From contig NZ_VCBL01000001.1 of assembly GCF_007896435.1 (NCBI RefSeq), positions 1,083,345 through 1,147,344 of the forward strand: a stretch of DNA of 64,000 nt. The letters run 5' to 3'. Positions 63,454 through 64,000 of this stretch are shown piece after piece. Both the position numbers and the translations under genes were made by a program. The notes beneath the pieces were generated by a model. The model saw nothing but the letters and a program-made list of their open reading frames with translations. It was not told the DNA's origin and did not search any database. The stretch comes from Rummeliibacillus suwonensis (GTDB lineage Bacteria; Bacillota; Bacilli; Bacillales_A; Planococcaceae). How positions within the stretch are numbered: the first letter of the stretch is position 1; each line of letters starts with the position of its first letter.

Positions 63454-63557
63454 TTTATCCTGTATGAATAGGCAGTAAGCATTGGGTATTGAAGTATATA
63501 TGTGAGAAAAGGTTTGCATTTTTATCTAAATCTTGCATGATGGAATGGATTCAATTA
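63453..63557 (+). repeat. Repeat remnants: family A start and family B end
   Basis: tttatcctgtatgaataggc followed by agtaagcattggg (63453-63490) is a family A left end adjoining the glpQ stop. gtttgcatttttatctaaat and gcatgatggaatggattcaa (63511-63553) match the right end of family B. Confidence 0.6.
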
Positions 63558-63566
63558 TATAAACAG

Positions 63567-63602
63567 TAAAAAACGCAAGGGTTGTGAATCCTTGCGTTTT
63601 TT
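63567..63602. terminator. Bidirectional terminator between glpQ and yqzF
   Basis: AAAAAACGCAAGG pairs with CCTTGCGTTTTTT around GTTGTGAAT, with T/A runs on both strands. Confidence 0.9.
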
Positions 63603-63612
63603 TACACCATCA

Positions 63613-63855
63613 TTATTCTTTTTTCTTAGAGTACTTTGGGGCAATTCTTCCATTTTTACGATCTCGATTTAATAAGTATCCAGCGAAAAATCCAAATCCT
63701 AATAGAAATAACACGATCCCAATCACAAATTGCATCCATAAATAAGGGATGGGATCAACTAATTTGGCAAAAAACGTATCGCGTATTAATTTGATCCCAA
63801 TAGCAGCCATAATAGCAGGTATGGCTAATATGATAAAAGCTATAAAACGACCCAT
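63613..63855 (-). CDS. yqzF: DUF2627 membrane protein (YqzF)
   Basis: 80 aa from ATG 63855 behind GAGGAG (TTG 63864 possible). Two helices (FIAFIILAIPAIMAAIGIKL, LWMQFVIGIVLFLLGFGFFA) around the conserved RDTFF loop. Function unknown; position beside glpQ conserved with B. subtilis. Confidence 0.88.
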   Translation of the reverse strand: MGRFIAFIILAIPAIMAAIGIKLIRDTFFAKLVDPIPYLWMQFVIGIVLFLLGFGFFAGYLLNRDRKNGRIAPKYSKKKE

Positions 63856-63984
63856 TTCGTTCAACTCCTCTAATCTTCTTTATTCTCATGTCTAATGCAT
63901 AGATTGTCAAGAGTAGAAACATTCGTTACTATAATAATCAATATATGAAAATACTTGCACATAATAGTGAGGAAGTGAAAAGAT

Positions 63985-64000
63985 TTGCATAGAATTATGA
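63985..64000 (+). CDS. Possible start of the next gene
   Basis: TTG 63985 reads Met-His-Arg-Ile-Met after GAGGAAGTG, then the window ends. In B. subtilis the sigma-54-dependent activator bkdR follows yqzF. Only five codons are visible. Confidence 0.3.

Noticed and set aside
1-64000. tRNA or rRNA genes
   Set aside because: No tRNA cloverleaf with CCA-stem features or rRNA sequence was recognised. The element uses a protein gene, not a tRNA, as attachment site.

Overview
The window is a low-GC Bacillota chromosome segment from an endospore former. Gene order largely follows the Bacillus subtilis comG - gcv - yqhL/lipM - yqhQ - aroQ/yqhT/efp - spoIIIA - accBC - nusB/folD/xseAB/ispA/dxs - ahrC/recN - spoIVB/spo0A - glpQ/yqzF block. 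Protein divergence, the B12-dependent ribonucleotide reductase and many TTG/GTG starts suggest a Lysinibacillus/Rummeliibacillus-type (Caryophanaceae/Planococcaceae) bacterium; this placement is an inference.

Host region 1-38342. A SufR-like regulator (minus) lies upstream of the seven-gene comG competence pseudopilus operon. Next come aroK, a tandem glycine riboswitch with terminator controlling gcvT-gcvPA-gcvPB, a membrane rhodanese, and lipM, which octanoylates GcvH. nrdJ follows, behind paired NrdR boxes. After aroQ, yqhT and efp comes a sigma-E-type promoter and a slimmed spoIIIA cluster: AA and AB are absent, AF is very short, and AG carries a frameshift at an A7 run. accBC, yqhY, nusB, folD, xseAB, ispA, dxs, tlyA, ahrC (with an ARG box), recN, spoIVB and spo0A (two Spo0A boxes and a sigma-H-like promoter) complete the block.

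Mobile element, about 38283-54795. A 59-bp perfect direct repeat made of the spo0A 3' end (38283-38341 and 54737-54795) brackets a 16.45-kb element that rebuilds the spo0A end. It carries a tyrosine integrase directly behind spo0A, a CI-like switch with three palindromic operators, a structured RNA candidate with its own terminator, ParB with a parS-like palindrome, a replication-type winged-helix protein followed by iterons, scaffold, SU10-type capsid, tape measure, a tail hub/3D/NlpC hydrolase, a small-terminase-like HTH protein, a zinc-ribbon/deoxyribosyltransferase-like cargo gene, a serine resolvase and a small HTH protein. No portal, large terminase or tail tube is visible. It looks like a phage-plasmid or satellite-like chimera rather than a complete prophage.

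Accessory spacer 54796-61148. Decayed copies of the same element's left end and integrase (57177-57840 and about 60297-60405) indicate repeated integration behind spo0A. Among them are small membrane or secreted proteins, two frameshifted or odd-start small genes, and repeats. The conserved order then resumes with a FapA-like DUF342 protein, glycerophosphodiesterase and yqzF.

Repeats. Two dispersed families run through the intergenic regions. Family A (about 100-220 bp, modular hairpins, at least ten copies) often begins at a stop codon. Family B (266 and 392 bp) is MITE-like, with 16-19-bp terminal inverted repeats and a structured GC-rich core.
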